Shown here in pieces: positions 1-8,343 of a stretch of 64,000 nt of DNA. The stretch comes from Lachnospiraceae bacterium. Its GTDB lineage: Bacteria > Bacillota > Clostridia > Lachnospirales > Lachnospiraceae. The position numbers and the translations under genes are program-made. The DNA lies in contig CAAGMZ010000024.1 of the NCBI GenBank assembly GCA_900771195.1, positions 1 to 64,000 of the forward strand, written 5' to 3'. The notes beneath the pieces are model-generated. The model did not search any database and was not told the origin of the DNA. It was given only the letters and a program-made list of their open reading frames with translations. How positions within the stretch are numbered: position 1 is the first letter of the stretch; each line of letters opens with the position of its first letter.

Positions 1-300
1 GCCCACGGAAACTGCTTCAAGCTTCTCTTTTGCTTCCTCCCGTGGGCCTGTGGTGGATTTTTCTCTTCACAGGCCCACAGAAACTGCTTCAGGCTTCTCT
101 TTTGCTTCCTCCCGTGGGCCTGTGGTGAATTTTTCTCTTCTCAGGCCCACAGAAACTGCCACAGCCTTCTCTTTTGCTTCCTCCCGTGGGCCTGTGGTGG
201 ATTTTTCTCTTCTCAGGCCCATGGAAACTGCTACAGCCTTTCCTTTTGCTACCTCTCGTGGGCCTGTAGCAGGTTATTTTCTTCTCAGACCCACAGAGTG
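1..300. repeat. 72-bp tandem repeat array (minisatellite), four full units plus a partial one
   Basis: Units begin with GCCCAC or a close variant at 1, 73, 145, 217 and 289, giving an exact 72-bp period. The array may continue left of the window. Each unit carries CAGGCCCAC and GTGGGCCTG, perfect reverse complements, so every unit can fold into a hairpin with an 11-bp arm if one G-T pair is allowed. Units 1 to 3 are nearly identical and the 217 unit is more diverged. 72 is a multiple of 3, so long open frames run through on both strands. The plus-strand frame starting at 50 is judged a by-product of this periodicity. The last codons of comEC lie in the partial unit. Confidence 0.95.
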
Positions 301-2556
301 CTTATACCCTTCCTTCTCTACTTCACCAGAAGGCGAAACGGTAAATATTACAGCTCCAAGTTCATCGGTTCTTAGAATATTGCAACCTGTTGCTTCAAGT
401 CTTTTTATTGTCTCCTCATGAGGATGCCCATAGGAATTGTTTTTTCCACATGAAATGACAGCCTGCAACGGACTGACTGCTCTGAGAAATTCAGGCGTAT
501 TAGATTCTTCTGAGCCATGATGAGCGACCTTGAGCACATCAAATGGTGCGTATTTTCTGACTTTATCGCAAATGATTTTTTCCTGTTCTGAACCGATGTC
601 TCCTGTAAGAAGCATGGAAAAATCATTATATTGCACAACAAGTGTTGTGGAGTATCCGTTTCTGCCCTCACACCGGTAGTTGTAAGACGGATGAATGCAT
701 GTAATCTCAGTTTGTCCTTCTGTAATCTTCATTCCCTCATATATGTACTTTACATCGGCACCTGCCTTTTCCGCCATCTGCCAAAGAGCGTAATATGCCT
801 CATCAGGATTGGCAATGTAAGGCATATAAACAGCCCGGACTTTAATCTTGCCGGAACACAAAAGTTCCCCTATTCCGCTAATGTGGTCATTATCACAATG
901 ACTCACTACTATTCCGTCCAGTTCAGCCACCCCCTCATACAGCAGAAACGGCTCCAGCGTATACTCATAAAGCCCGTTTTTGTCGCTGCTGCCGCAGTCC
1001 ACAAGATAAGTGCTCTGATTGGAGGCCCTGATAAATATACCGTCGCCCTGCCCGACATAAAGGAAATCAACCTGGAAGCTTTTCAGTCTTATACATATTG
1101 AAAAGACTGCCGGAGCAAGCAAAAAAACTGCTTTCTTTCCGTTTTTTCGTGTGATGAGAGTCACTGCAGAGAACAGCAGAATATAGTAAGCCGCAAGCTG
1201 CCATGGTTTGGGCTGCCCGCACACCCACACTGCCCACGGAAGCCTTAGATTTTCCCGGCAGACCCACTCGTAAAACCTTAATATAAAAACCGCACTGCCT
1301 ATTGATATTTTCCCGAGTGTAAGGCTGAAAATACCGATAATTCCGCCAGAAAGCGCAGATATCATAAGAACAGTCATAAGAGGAACGACCACAAGATTAA
1401 GTAATATTGCAAAAACAGGAACTTCGTAATAGCAATACATTATTACAGGTACTGTCACAAGCTGTATTGACACACCTGAAATAACAGTCCTTGCAGCCTT
1501 GCTTTCAATGCTAAAGGCTCTTGTGAGTCCGTCCCCCACAACCCCTATTCCGATAACAGCACCGTAGGAAAGCCAGAAGCCTCCGCTGTAAATCACATAC
1601 GGGTTGTCAAGAAGCATCATCACAGCTGCGAGCGATGCTCCCGAAAGCATGTCATATGTTCTTCCGCATGCGTTTGCATAAACCGCGGTTATGTACATGA
1701 TAAGCGCCCTGGTTGTCGAGATACCGCCACCTGACATTATTCCGTAAAAAATTATAAATGCTGTTCCTATAACCATAGAAAGTCCATATCCGGCTCCCAT
1801 TTTTCTCAAAAGCTTATAAAATCCCATTCCTATAAGTGATATATGAAGCCCGGAAATAGCAAGTATATGTCCTATCCCACAGGCGGAAAAAAGCTCTTTT
1901 ATGCCTCTGTCAAGTTGTTCCTTCCGTCCGAGCACAACGGCATCAAATACCGATGCACTCTTTTCATCTGCAATTTTATGATATGACATGCTGACAGCTT
2001 CAGAAATCCTATCCGCCACGGTATATACCGGGTTACTGTTCTTTTGTACTACTCTCACACTGTCCCCGTATATCCTGAACCATACATCTGTTGTTCTGTA
2101 ATACTGCCTCTGATTGAATTCCCCGGGATTATCCGGAAGCGGGAAAGCCTCCGCTTTTCCGGTGACCGCCACGACATCTCCCCTTGAAAAGCTTTGGTCT
2201 GCATATACAAGGCAGTTTCCCGCATCGATTTTCGTTTCGTCATATTGCACCTTTACATTTTCAAGAATAAGCGCATATCCGTAGTCAGTGCTTTTCGCCG
2301 ACTTTACTCTGCCTGTGAGACTGCATAAAATTTCAATCCCGCCCTCAAGCTCCTTAACCAGGCTGCATACATTCCCCGTTGATGCCACCATATAACCTGT
2401 TATCATAAAAATTGGAAAAATGAGAAATCCTCTCGTAACAATGTGCTTCCGCACCATATAAAACAGAATTAAAAAAGAAAAAAAAGATATTAGTATTAAA
2501 AGCAGTGACTGCCCTCTCATCCCCGCCACAATTCCTGCGGCAATAAGGGCAGCCAC
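274..2556 (-). CDS. comEC: ComEC/Rec2-type DNA-uptake channel
   Basis: Polytopic membrane protein that by family knowledge forms the channel for single-stranded DNA entry in natural transformation. The N-terminus has two hydrophobic segments followed by a DUF4131-like extracellular region. The central competence domain (about residues 200-470) contains GHILAISGLHISLIG and many membrane helices. The C-terminal metallo-beta-lactamase-like domain (about 505-740) has SHCDNDHISG and KVAHHGSEESN. At about 760 aa it is a full-length three-domain ComEC. The start is uncertain: the GTG at 2556 lies some 30 nt from the obvious Shine-Dalgarno AAAGGGGG near 2587-2594, and no ATG, GTG or TTG lies in frame between them. 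The C-terminus (VGLRRK-stop) lies inside the 72-bp repeat. Last gene of the comEA-to-comEC block. Confidence 0.93.
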   Translation of the reverse strand: MAALIAAGIVAGMRGQSLLLILISFFSFLILFYMVRKHIVTRGFLIFPIFMITGYMVASTGNVCSLVKELEGGIEILCSLTGRVKSAKSTDYGYALILENVKVQYDETKIDAGNCLVYADQSFSRGDVVAVTGKAEAFPLPDNPGEFNQRQYYRTTDVWFRIYGDSVRVVQKNSNPVYTVADRISEAVSMSYHKIADEKSASVFDAVVLGRKEQLDRGIKELFSACGIGHILAISGLHISLIGMGFYKLLRKMGAGYGLSMVIGTAFIIFYGIMSGGGISTTRALIMYITAVYANACGRTYDMLSGASLAAVMMLLDNPYVIYSGGFWLSYGAVIGIGVVGDGLTRAFSIESKAARTVISGVSIQLVTVPVIMYCYYEVPVFAILLNLVVVPLMTVLMISALSGGIIGIFSLTLGKISIGSAVFILRFYEWVCRENLRLPWAVWVCGQPKPWQLAAYYILLFSAVTLITRKNGKKAVFLLAPAVFSICIRLKSFQVDFLYVGQGDGIFIRASNQSTYLVDCGSSDKNGLYEYTLEPFLLYEGVAELDGIVVSHCDNDHISGIGELLCSGKIKVRAVYMPYIANPDEAYYALWQMAEKAGADVKYIYEGMKITEGQTEITCIHPSYNYRCEGRNGYSTTLVVQYNDFSMLLTGDIGSEQEKIICDKVRKYAPFDVLKVAHHGSEESNTPEFLRAVSPLQAVISCGKNNSYGHPHEETIKRLEATGCNILRTDELGAVIFTVSPSGEVEKEGYKHSVGLRRK

Positions 2557-2599
2557 CGCCAGAAGCGGCCTTTTGATTTTCCTGACCCCCTTTGTTAAA

Positions 2600-3631
2600 T
2601 TATTCCTGAAGATTCCCGGACAATATATCCAGATTTCGTTCGTATGTTGAAGAAAGAGGGAAATTATCCCTGAATGTACCGTCCTGAGCTCCGTTTACAA
2701 GTATCTGAACCTTTTTCACGCTGTTGAGTTCACAGAGCGAATTAACTATTGAGTAAATAGTTACCTCCGGCGACACATCAGCAGTGTTGTCCACGAAAGC
2801 AGCATCAAAATTAACATATGCCACTCCGTCCTTCACCGATATTCCCAGAAGCTTTGTGCCTGATGGTATTGTTCTCTTGTATGATTTTTCCACCGGTCCC
2901 TTTAAAAGCCTCTCTACCACAGCCTGCTCAATTGTCTTGCTTCTGTCATATGCCATCTGAAGATTTTCCGAAACAAGCGTCTGCCCTGTCTCATCGGCAA
3001 AATACAGTTTTACATCTGCCCACTCCAGATTGTCCATATCATCACCTGTGTCACTGATAAAGCTTGCGCCGTTCATAAGTCCCACCATACCGCCTGAGCT
3101 TGTGGTAAGCGGCTGCATATTCACATTAAATGATACATAGTCCACCTGCTCCACCTGCGAAACCGTCTTTACGATAGCAGTCCTGAAAAGCACCTCGCTG
3201 ACATTGTCCATGGAATTGTATTGTTCACCGAAATTAATCGTGACAATTCTGTTGCTGTAGCTCACATCGCTTACCAGCCCTTTTGCCGTAAGCAGCTGAG
3301 GCAGCTGCTCCGCAGCATCGACTGTCGGTTCCTCGTATGCTTCCGGCATTTCAACCTTTACGCCATTCTCCTGAACAAGAAAATCAAAAACACTTGCATG
3401 GTCGTCCGACTCCGGCAGATACATCCTGTTAAGAAGCAGATAAACCGTTTTGAGAATACTGTTATTCTGCACATCGTACTTTTCGGTGACTAATCCGTTA
3501 TCCTCAATACTATAAAAATACACATCATATCCTGCGGCATCTTCTGTTTCCGTGTTGTCATTTCCGCATCCGGCAACTGTCATGACAACCATGACTATAC
3601 AGAGCATATATAAAAATATTTTCTTCATCAT
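2600..3631 (-). CDS. GerMN-domain lipoprotein
   Basis: A 343-aa predicted lipoprotein. The signal peptide ends in the lipobox VAGC (Cys about residue 22), followed by an acidic stretch. Two GerMN-like repeats follow, at about 65-175 and 205-320; each contains a VYLLLNRMY- or VVERLLKGP-type helix and a YVNFDAAFV-type strand. GerMN domains occur in spore-germination proteins and in actinobacterial LpqB, the lipoprotein that partners the MtrB kinase. The ATG overlaps the stop codon of the upstream histidine kinase and has GGAGG before it, so translational coupling is likely. Its place directly after the kinase suggests an accessory of the sensor, or a cell-surface protein under its control. This is inference from context. 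Confidence 0.85.
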   Translation of the reverse strand: MMKKIFLYMLCIVMVVMTVAGCGNDNTETEDAAGYDVYFYSIEDNGLVTEKYDVQNNSILKTVYLLLNRMYLPESDDHASVFDFLVQENGVKVEMPEAYEEPTVDAAEQLPQLLTAKGLVSDVSYSNRIVTINFGEQYNSMDNVSEVLFRTAIVKTVSQVEQVDYVSFNVNMQPLTTSSGGMVGLMNGASFISDTGDDMDNLEWADVKLYFADETGQTLVSENLQMAYDRSKTIEQAVVERLLKGPVEKSYKRTIPSGTKLLGISVKDGVAYVNFDAAFVDNTADVSPEVTIYSIVNSLCELNSVKKVQILVNGAQDGTFRDNFPLSSTYERNLDILSGNLQE

Positions 3632-5109
3632 GCCTCGCCTCCTGACTTAACATAATAAAGCGGAATCCTGATGGTAAATGTTGAACCTTCATTTTCCTTG
3701 CTGTAAAGCTTTATAATTCCATTGTGCATCATGATTATCCTCTTGGTAATCGCAAGCCCGAGACCGGTTCCTCCGGTTTCCCTGGATCTTGCCTTATCCA
3801 CACGGTAGAACCTCTCAAACACATGCTCACAGCTTTCCGCCGGAATGCCTATTCCGGAATCCTGAACATTAATATAAAAATACTTGTGATCAGCATTTAT
3901 GGATACACGCACCCATCCGCCGCTGACATTATACTTAATGGCATTTTCCACAAGATTGGTGATTGCAAGACTTAGCTTTACTTCATCTATCTCTGCCGCC
4001 ACAGGACGGAACGTCTCCAGGAGAAGCTCAACATTCTTCTGCATGGCAATCGGTTTAAGCGTCTTAAGAACATGCTCGACCACCTCATTAATGTTACAGG
4101 TTGCCACATTTAACACTGCCTTTGTGCCGTCCATTTTGACAAGCTCAAGGAGATCGCCTATAATCTGATTTTCCCTGTCAACCTCACTTACAATGTCAGA
4201 CATAAATTCCCTGTAAAGCTCCTCCGGTGCATGTTCCTGCGTGAGCAGTGATTCAGCAAGGACTTTCATGGACGCCATCGGTGTCTTAAGCTCATGTGAC
4301 ACGTTGGAGACGAATTCATCCCGCGAATCATCAATAAACCTCATTCTGTCAAGCATAAGGTTTACAGACTGGGCAACGCGGTCGTATTCGTACAGTGTCC
4401 TGTTTTCAACATGTGCATTCTTGTCACCGGCTGCAACCCTCTGGATTGAAACATCAAGCTTATAAAGAGGCTTTACAATGGCATTGGCAAGACATATACC
4501 TCCGCCGAGAAAAATCAGTCCGAACACTGCCGTTATTGCTCCGGTAAGCCTGCCCATATAGGCGATATCGTCGACTATCTTGCTGTCAGTCGCAATAATG
4601 CCTACCACACCTATGATATCATCACTCTTATCCGCAGAGTAGACGGGAATAAATATCCTTGCATTTCCCTCTTTCCTGCTGTATTCCTTGTTGATGTTTC
4701 CTTTAAGGGCAGAAAAAACCTCAGGCATCACTATTGTCTTTCCGTCTTCGTATGCATATGTATCTTTTACAATAAGGCATTTTGAATCTATTACAAGAAC
4801 CCTCGACGAATATGTGTAAGTCACCTGTTCCAGTTCCGTATTCACCACATCAGACGAAGTATTACCAAGGTATCCGTATTTGGCCACATCTGCCGCCAGA
4901 AGACTGCCCTGCCCCTGTACTTCGATTATCATATCATTCATCGCTTTTGTGCGATAGCTGTAAATGATAATCCTGCCCGCCGCAAAAGCCGGAATCACGC
5001 CTGCTATGACTGCAGCGATAATTATTATTGCCCTCAGACTTTTGATTTTTCTGATATTAAATTTGTCATCTACCTTATCCCACAGCTTTTTAAATCTATT
5101 GCCCATCAT
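3628..5109 (-). CDS. Membrane sensor histidine kinase (OmpR-type partner)
   Basis: Classical two-TM sensor kinase. TM1 is near residues 25-50, followed by an extracytoplasmic sensor region of about 135 residues, TM2 near 185-208 and a HAMP linker. The HisKA domain has SHELKTPM with phosphoacceptor His about 272. The ATPase domain has N box NLVENAIKYN, G1 DSGIGIP and G2 GGTGLGLAI. The open frame extends to 5130 (GTG-ATG), but CGGAGA is well placed only for the ATG at 5109, so I chose that start. The 12-nt gap from the response-regulator stop to the 5130 codon, and the overlap with the GerMN gene, indicate one operon. Domain order resembles WalK and MtrB; the signal is unknown. Confidence 0.93.
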   Translation of the reverse strand: MMGNRFKKLWDKVDDKFNIRKIKSLRAIIIIAAVIAGVIPAFAAGRIIIYSYRTKAMNDMIIEVQGQGSLLAADVAKYGYLGNTSSDVVNTELEQVTYTYSSRVLVIDSKCLIVKDTYAYEDGKTIVMPEVFSALKGNINKEYSRKEGNARIFIPVYSADKSDDIIGVVGIIATDSKIVDDIAYMGRLTGAITAVFGLIFLGGGICLANAIVKPLYKLDVSIQRVAAGDKNAHVENRTLYEYDRVAQSVNLMLDRMRFIDDSRDEFVSNVSHELKTPMASMKVLAESLLTQEHAPEELYREFMSDIVSEVDRENQIIGDLLELVKMDGTKAVLNVATCNINEVVEHVLKTLKPIAMQKNVELLLETFRPVAAEIDEVKLSLAITNLVENAIKYNVSGGWVRVSINADHKYFYINVQDSGIGIPAESCEHVFERFYRVDKARSRETGGTGLGLAITKRIIMMHNGIIKLYSKENEGSTFTIRIPLYYVKSGGEA

Positions 5110-5141
5110 ATCCGAAAGTCTCCGCATCACAGGTATGATTT

Positions 5142-5834
5142 TTATTTATCTTCGTGATAATAATACCCCATACCCCATTTGGTCTGAACATATACAGGTT
5201 CAGAGGGATTTTCCTCGATTTTCTCCCTTAAGCGCCTGACATGCACATCGACGGTCCTTGCGTCACCCGGATAGTCAAATCCCCATATCAGCTTCAGAAG
5301 CTCGTCCCTTGAGTATACTTTATCCGGATTAGTCACAAGAAGCTCCAGAAGATCATACTCTTTGGATGTAAGATTTACCTCCCTGCCCTTTATGTATACG
5401 CGTCTGGCATCCCGGTCGAGCTTCATGGAGCCCGCATTCATTATCTTTCTTCCTCCGTTCATGCTGCCTGTGCGCCCATTGCGTCTCATTACCGCCTTCA
5501 TTCTTGCCTTCACTTCCAATATGTTAAAGGGTTTGGTAATGTAATCATCTGCACCGTACTCAAGCCCGAGTATCTTATCCATATCCTCTCCCTTTGCCGT
5601 AAGCATAATTATAGGCATATTGGAAAATTCCCTGATTTTCTGGCAGACTGTTATTCCGTCCATCACCGGAAGCATTATGTCCAGGAGAACCACGTCATAA
5701 TCGCGCTCTTTGGCCATTCTAAGTGCTTCTTCCCCGTCATATGCACAGTCAACATCCATTCCGTCCTGTTCCAGACTAAATGTTATCCCCTTTACAATCA
5801 TTTTCTCATCGTCAACTACAAGTACCCTGCTCAT
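5142..5834 (-). CDS. OmpR/PhoB-family response regulator
   Basis: A 230-aa regulator. Residues 1-118 form a receiver domain with the acidic pair VDDEK, phosphoacceptor Asp in VVLLDIMLPVMDG (about 52), Thr in MLTAKGE and Lys in DYITKPFN. Residues about 130-228 form a winged-helix DNA-binding domain with LTSKEYDLLELL and DARTVDVHVRRLREKI. AAAGGGGAAAG precedes the ATG. Directly upstream of its kinase and downstream of comEA. The target genes cannot be read from the sequence, but the operon setting makes the neighbouring com genes and the GerMN lipoprotein candidates. Confidence 0.94.
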   Translation of the reverse strand: MSRVLVVDDEKMIVKGITFSLEQDGMDVDCAYDGEEALRMAKERDYDVVLLDIMLPVMDGITVCQKIREFSNMPIIMLTAKGEDMDKILGLEYGADDYITKPFNILEVKARMKAVMRRNGRTGSMNGGRKIMNAGSMKLDRDARRVYIKGREVNLTSKEYDLLELLVTNPDKVYSRDELLKLIWGFDYPGDARTVDVHVRRLREKIEENPSEPVYVQTKWGMGYYYHEDK

Positions 5835-5877
5835 CTTTCCCCTTTCTGCCGGATGTCCTCCGTCCGGTCATGTCATT

Positions 5878-6486
5878 TCAAACACATATATAATCTTTTA
5901 TCTTTTCATATGAGGCTTCCTTTATACCCGTAACATTCATTATGTCTTCAACTGCCGCAAAGCCCCCGTTATCATTCCTGTACGCTATTATATCCCTGGC
6001 ACGCGACTCACCTATTCCCGGAAGCGTAACAAGCTCCGCTTCGGTAGCGGTATTAATATTCACAAGACCTGTATCCGCACTGTTGCCTGTATCCGGAAAA
6101 ACCGTCTCGTCCTCACGCGGTACATAAATCTTCTGCCCGTCCGATACCGGCTGTGCAAGATTCAACTTTTCGGGACATGCATCATCTTCCGGACCGCCTG
6201 CTGCCGAAAGTGCATCTGCAACCCTTGCACCCGTCGAAAAAAAATATACACCCGGCTCCGCGACTGCCCCGCACACATAAACACATACTGTTTCGTTCTG
6301 ACTCTCACCTGTTACATCCGGACATGTTCCACCGGCTGACTCGCATACAACATCCATTGAATCTGATTCACTATAATAATACTCTGTGGAATCCCTCTGA
6401 GACGAGTAGTGTAAAAAATAAAACACCCCTGCGAGAATCATGCAAAAACCCACAGCCACATAAAAGAATTTCTTTGATCTGAGCAT
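5878..6486 (-). CDS. comEA: ComEA-like DNA receptor (SLBB + helix-hairpin-helix)
   Basis: About 202 aa. An N-terminal membrane anchor (VAVGFCMILAGVFYFL) is followed by a spacer rich in Ser, Glu and Tyr, an SLBB domain starting VCVYVCGAVAEPGVYFF, and a C-terminal pair of helix-hairpin-helix motifs (VNINTATEAELVTLPGIG). Family knowledge: ComEA binds incoming double-stranded DNA outside the membrane and hands it to ComEC. The open frame reaches 6534, but AAGGAGAGAGAA lies directly before the ATG at 6486 whereas the 6534 codon has no good ribosome site, so the shorter form with an N-terminal TM is preferred. Usually adjacent to comEC; here a two-component system and a lipoprotein lie between them. 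Confidence 0.9.
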   Translation of the reverse strand: MLRSKKFFYVAVGFCMILAGVFYFLHYSSQRDSTEYYYSESDSMDVVCESAGGTCPDVTGESQNETVCVYVCGAVAEPGVYFFSTGARVADALSAAGGPEDDACPEKLNLAQPVSDGQKIYVPREDETVFPDTGNSADTGLVNINTATEAELVTLPGIGESRARDIIAYRNDNGGFAAVEDIMNVTGIKEASYEKIKDYICV

Positions 6487-6571
6487 TTCTCTCTCCTTAT
6501 CCGACACATAAGGACCCTTTACGCTCACATTCATTTTAACTAAATCCGGTTCCGATTACAATACATTTCTT

Positions 6572-7024
6572 TTATTTTTTCACTGCATTTTTCCCGCTCA
6601 AAAAAAATATAATGATGCCGGCGATACAAACCAATGCTCCCACAAGCTTTCCCCAGGAAAACTTTACTTTTTCAGTCCCGAGAATGCCTAACAGTTCAAT
6701 CACATAAGCCGATACAATCTGCATCACAACTATCAGCATGACTGACTGTGCCGGTCCAAGCAGCTCCATGCTCTTTATTACCGTAATCGTTATAAAAGCA
6801 CCGATGACTCCGCCTGCCAGCATGTACTTTGGTGTGACTGAGCCGATTGCCGCAATACTCTGGCGTCCCGTCACAAGCCATGCAATAATACACACTATCA
6901 GTGCCGAAAGCTGCACAAACCCGGCGGCCACCCAGATACTTGTCTGCTTAGTGACTCCTGTATTCATTACTCCCTGAACGCTCATGAGCAATCCTGATAA
7001 AAGTGCAATTATAAATCCCCACAT
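6572..7024 (-). CDS. YdcZ/DUF606-family small membrane transporter-like protein
   Basis: A 150-aa, very hydrophobic protein with about five membrane segments, resembling the DMT-superfamily YdcZ (DUF606) family. The N-terminus GFIIALLSGLLMSVQG and the helix IVVMQIVSAYVIELLG fit this family; substrates are unknown. GGGAGGTTTTT precedes the ATG. The Shine-Dalgarno is the 3' arm of a 13-bp hairpin (7028-7076), so translation or readthrough from the upstream gene may be controlled. It follows the solute-binding lipoprotein gene by 63 nt. Confidence 0.8.
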   Translation of the reverse strand: MWGFIIALLSGLLMSVQGVMNTGVTKQTSIWVAAGFVQLSALIVCIIAWLVTGRQSIAAIGSVTPKYMLAGGVIGAFITITVIKSMELLGPAQSVMLIVVMQIVSAYVIELLGILGTEKVKFSWGKLVGALVCIAGIIIFFLSGKNAVKK

Positions 7025-7027
7025 AAA

Positions 7028-7076
7028 AACCTCCCGGAATATCTGTTTACTAACATTCTATCCATTCCGGAAGGTT
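7028..7076 (-). promoter_or_regulatory. Hairpin sequestering the ribosome-binding site of the YdcZ-like gene; may double as a terminator
   Basis: On the minus strand AACCTTCCGGAAT (7076-7064) pairs with ATTCCGGGAGGTT (7040-7028), a 13-bp stem with one G-U pair and a 23-nt loop. The 3' arm contains the Shine-Dalgarno GGGAGG of the gene starting at 7024, and the stem is followed by five T before the ATG. It could end transcripts of the solute-binding protein gene, block translation of the next gene, or both. No known riboswitch fold was recognised in the loop. Confidence 0.6.
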
Positions 7077-7087
7077 TCATTCCTGAT

Positions 7088-8332
7088 TTATTCCATCTGA
7101 GTTTTCATGTACTCGTCAACATTCTTAAATTCCTCACCCATATCATTTCCCGCAACAATATTGTGAAGAGCTATCTCTATACGGGGATACGCCTGTTCTC
7201 CGTATAAAAGCTTGTTCTGAGGTGCGGATTTTTCGTAGGATGCATAAATATTGTCAAGTTCAGCATTATCATGCTTTACTTTCTTTCCTGCTGACATCAT
7301 CCCTGTGTACTCATATAGCTTATCGGCACATTTCACAGCCGCAAGCTCCGCAAATCCTGCAGCCTCACTCTGTTTGGATGAATACGGATTCACTACCAGG
7401 CTCTTCGTCACGGAAAGCGGTTTTACCGCAACTTCGCCGTTGTAGTCAGGCACTTCTGTTATCCTATAGTTGACATTCCAGTCTGCCATAAGAGAAACAT
7501 CATCAGTATACATAATCGTGGCAAGCATCACCCCTTGGGAAAACTTATCAAGGCAATCTTCATGCGAACTGTCCATATTAAGGTGAAAATAATCCACCAA
7601 TGACAAATACTCCTGCGCAGCCTCAAGCGTTTCGTCATTACAGATGCTGACTGAGGTATTATCATCCCCGAATTCTCCGCCAAGGTCAATTCCGCTGCCA
7701 ACAAATCCATAATTTCCAAATATACCGTTTAAATCGCAGCCAAATATCTTGTCAATCTGTGCTGAGTCTTCGGAAGTAAAATCAGCATTGTTACTGTAAG
7801 TCTTAATGGCTTCAAATGTCTTCACATCTTCCTCTGACAGATAATCTGCATTATATACAAGAAAGCTTGTGCTGTAGCTTAAGGGATAAGCCACAAGGCT
7901 TCCGTTGCTGCTGCACGAATCCAGTGCTGCTTTTGAATAGTTCTGCAGCGAAAATTCATCCGATGTATTTACGGATGCAAGTCCTGCAAGATAAGCAACC
8001 GACAAATCACTGTTTCCTGCAATATACACATCCGGAATTTCTTTTCCCGATACGGAATCGTCTTTTATGCCCTGAATGTAATCGGACGATGACACAAGCT
8101 GAATTTCAACAGAAATACCGCCGTTAGACTTCTCATACTCTTTTTTGCAATACTCCAGATACCCGGTATATCTGTCATCGCAGTAACGGACTCTCAATAT
8201 ACTGTCCGTTGTCTCAGCCTCGGTAGTATTCTCCTCGGCAGGCGTTGTCATCTCATTTGCATATTCAACCTGACATGCCGTAAGCATCAGCGCCATGGCA
8301 GGAATCAGTGCCATAACCGTTGTTTTTCTCAT
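7088..8332 (-). CDS. Extracellular solute-binding lipoprotein (ABC family 1 type), orphan
   Basis: About 414 aa. The signal peptide ends in lipobox LTAC (Cys about 20), followed by a Thr/Glu-rich linker. The body looks like a family-1 (sugar-type) periplasmic binding fold: ILRVRYCDDRY near the start, IPDVYIAGNSDL, and YPLSYSTSFLVYNADYL. The open frame extends to 8359, but GGAGGAATT sits right before ATG at 8332, where the signal peptide starts. No permease or ATPase genes lie nearby, so the partner transporter is elsewhere or the protein has a sensing role. The start is 11 nt after the argD stop, so it appears to be read with the arg operon, which is unusual for this family. Confidence 0.82.
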   Translation of the reverse strand: MRKTTVMALIPAMALMLTACQVEYANEMTTPAEENTTEAETTDSILRVRYCDDRYTGYLEYCKKEYEKSNGGISVEIQLVSSSDYIQGIKDDSVSGKEIPDVYIAGNSDLSVAYLAGLASVNTSDEFSLQNYSKAALDSCSSNGSLVAYPLSYSTSFLVYNADYLSEEDVKTFEAIKTYSNNADFTSEDSAQIDKIFGCDLNGIFGNYGFVGSGIDLGGEFGDDNTSVSICNDETLEAAQEYLSLVDYFHLNMDSSHEDCLDKFSQGVMLATIMYTDDVSLMADWNVNYRITEVPDYNGEVAVKPLSVTKSLVVNPYSSKQSEAAGFAELAAVKCADKLYEYTGMMSAGKKVKHDNAELDNIYASYEKSAPQNKLLYGEQAYPRIEIALHNIVAGNDMGEEFKNVDEYMKTQME

Positions 8333-8343
8333 AATTCCTCCGT

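Noticed and set aside
1..300. CRISPR array at the left edge
   Set aside because: Units are contiguous 72-bp tandem copies without variable spacers.
50..421. Plus-strand ORF of 123 aa with 24-residue repeats
   Set aside because: It follows from the 72-bp repeat period, lacks a ribosome site and overlaps comEC; unlikely to be a gene.
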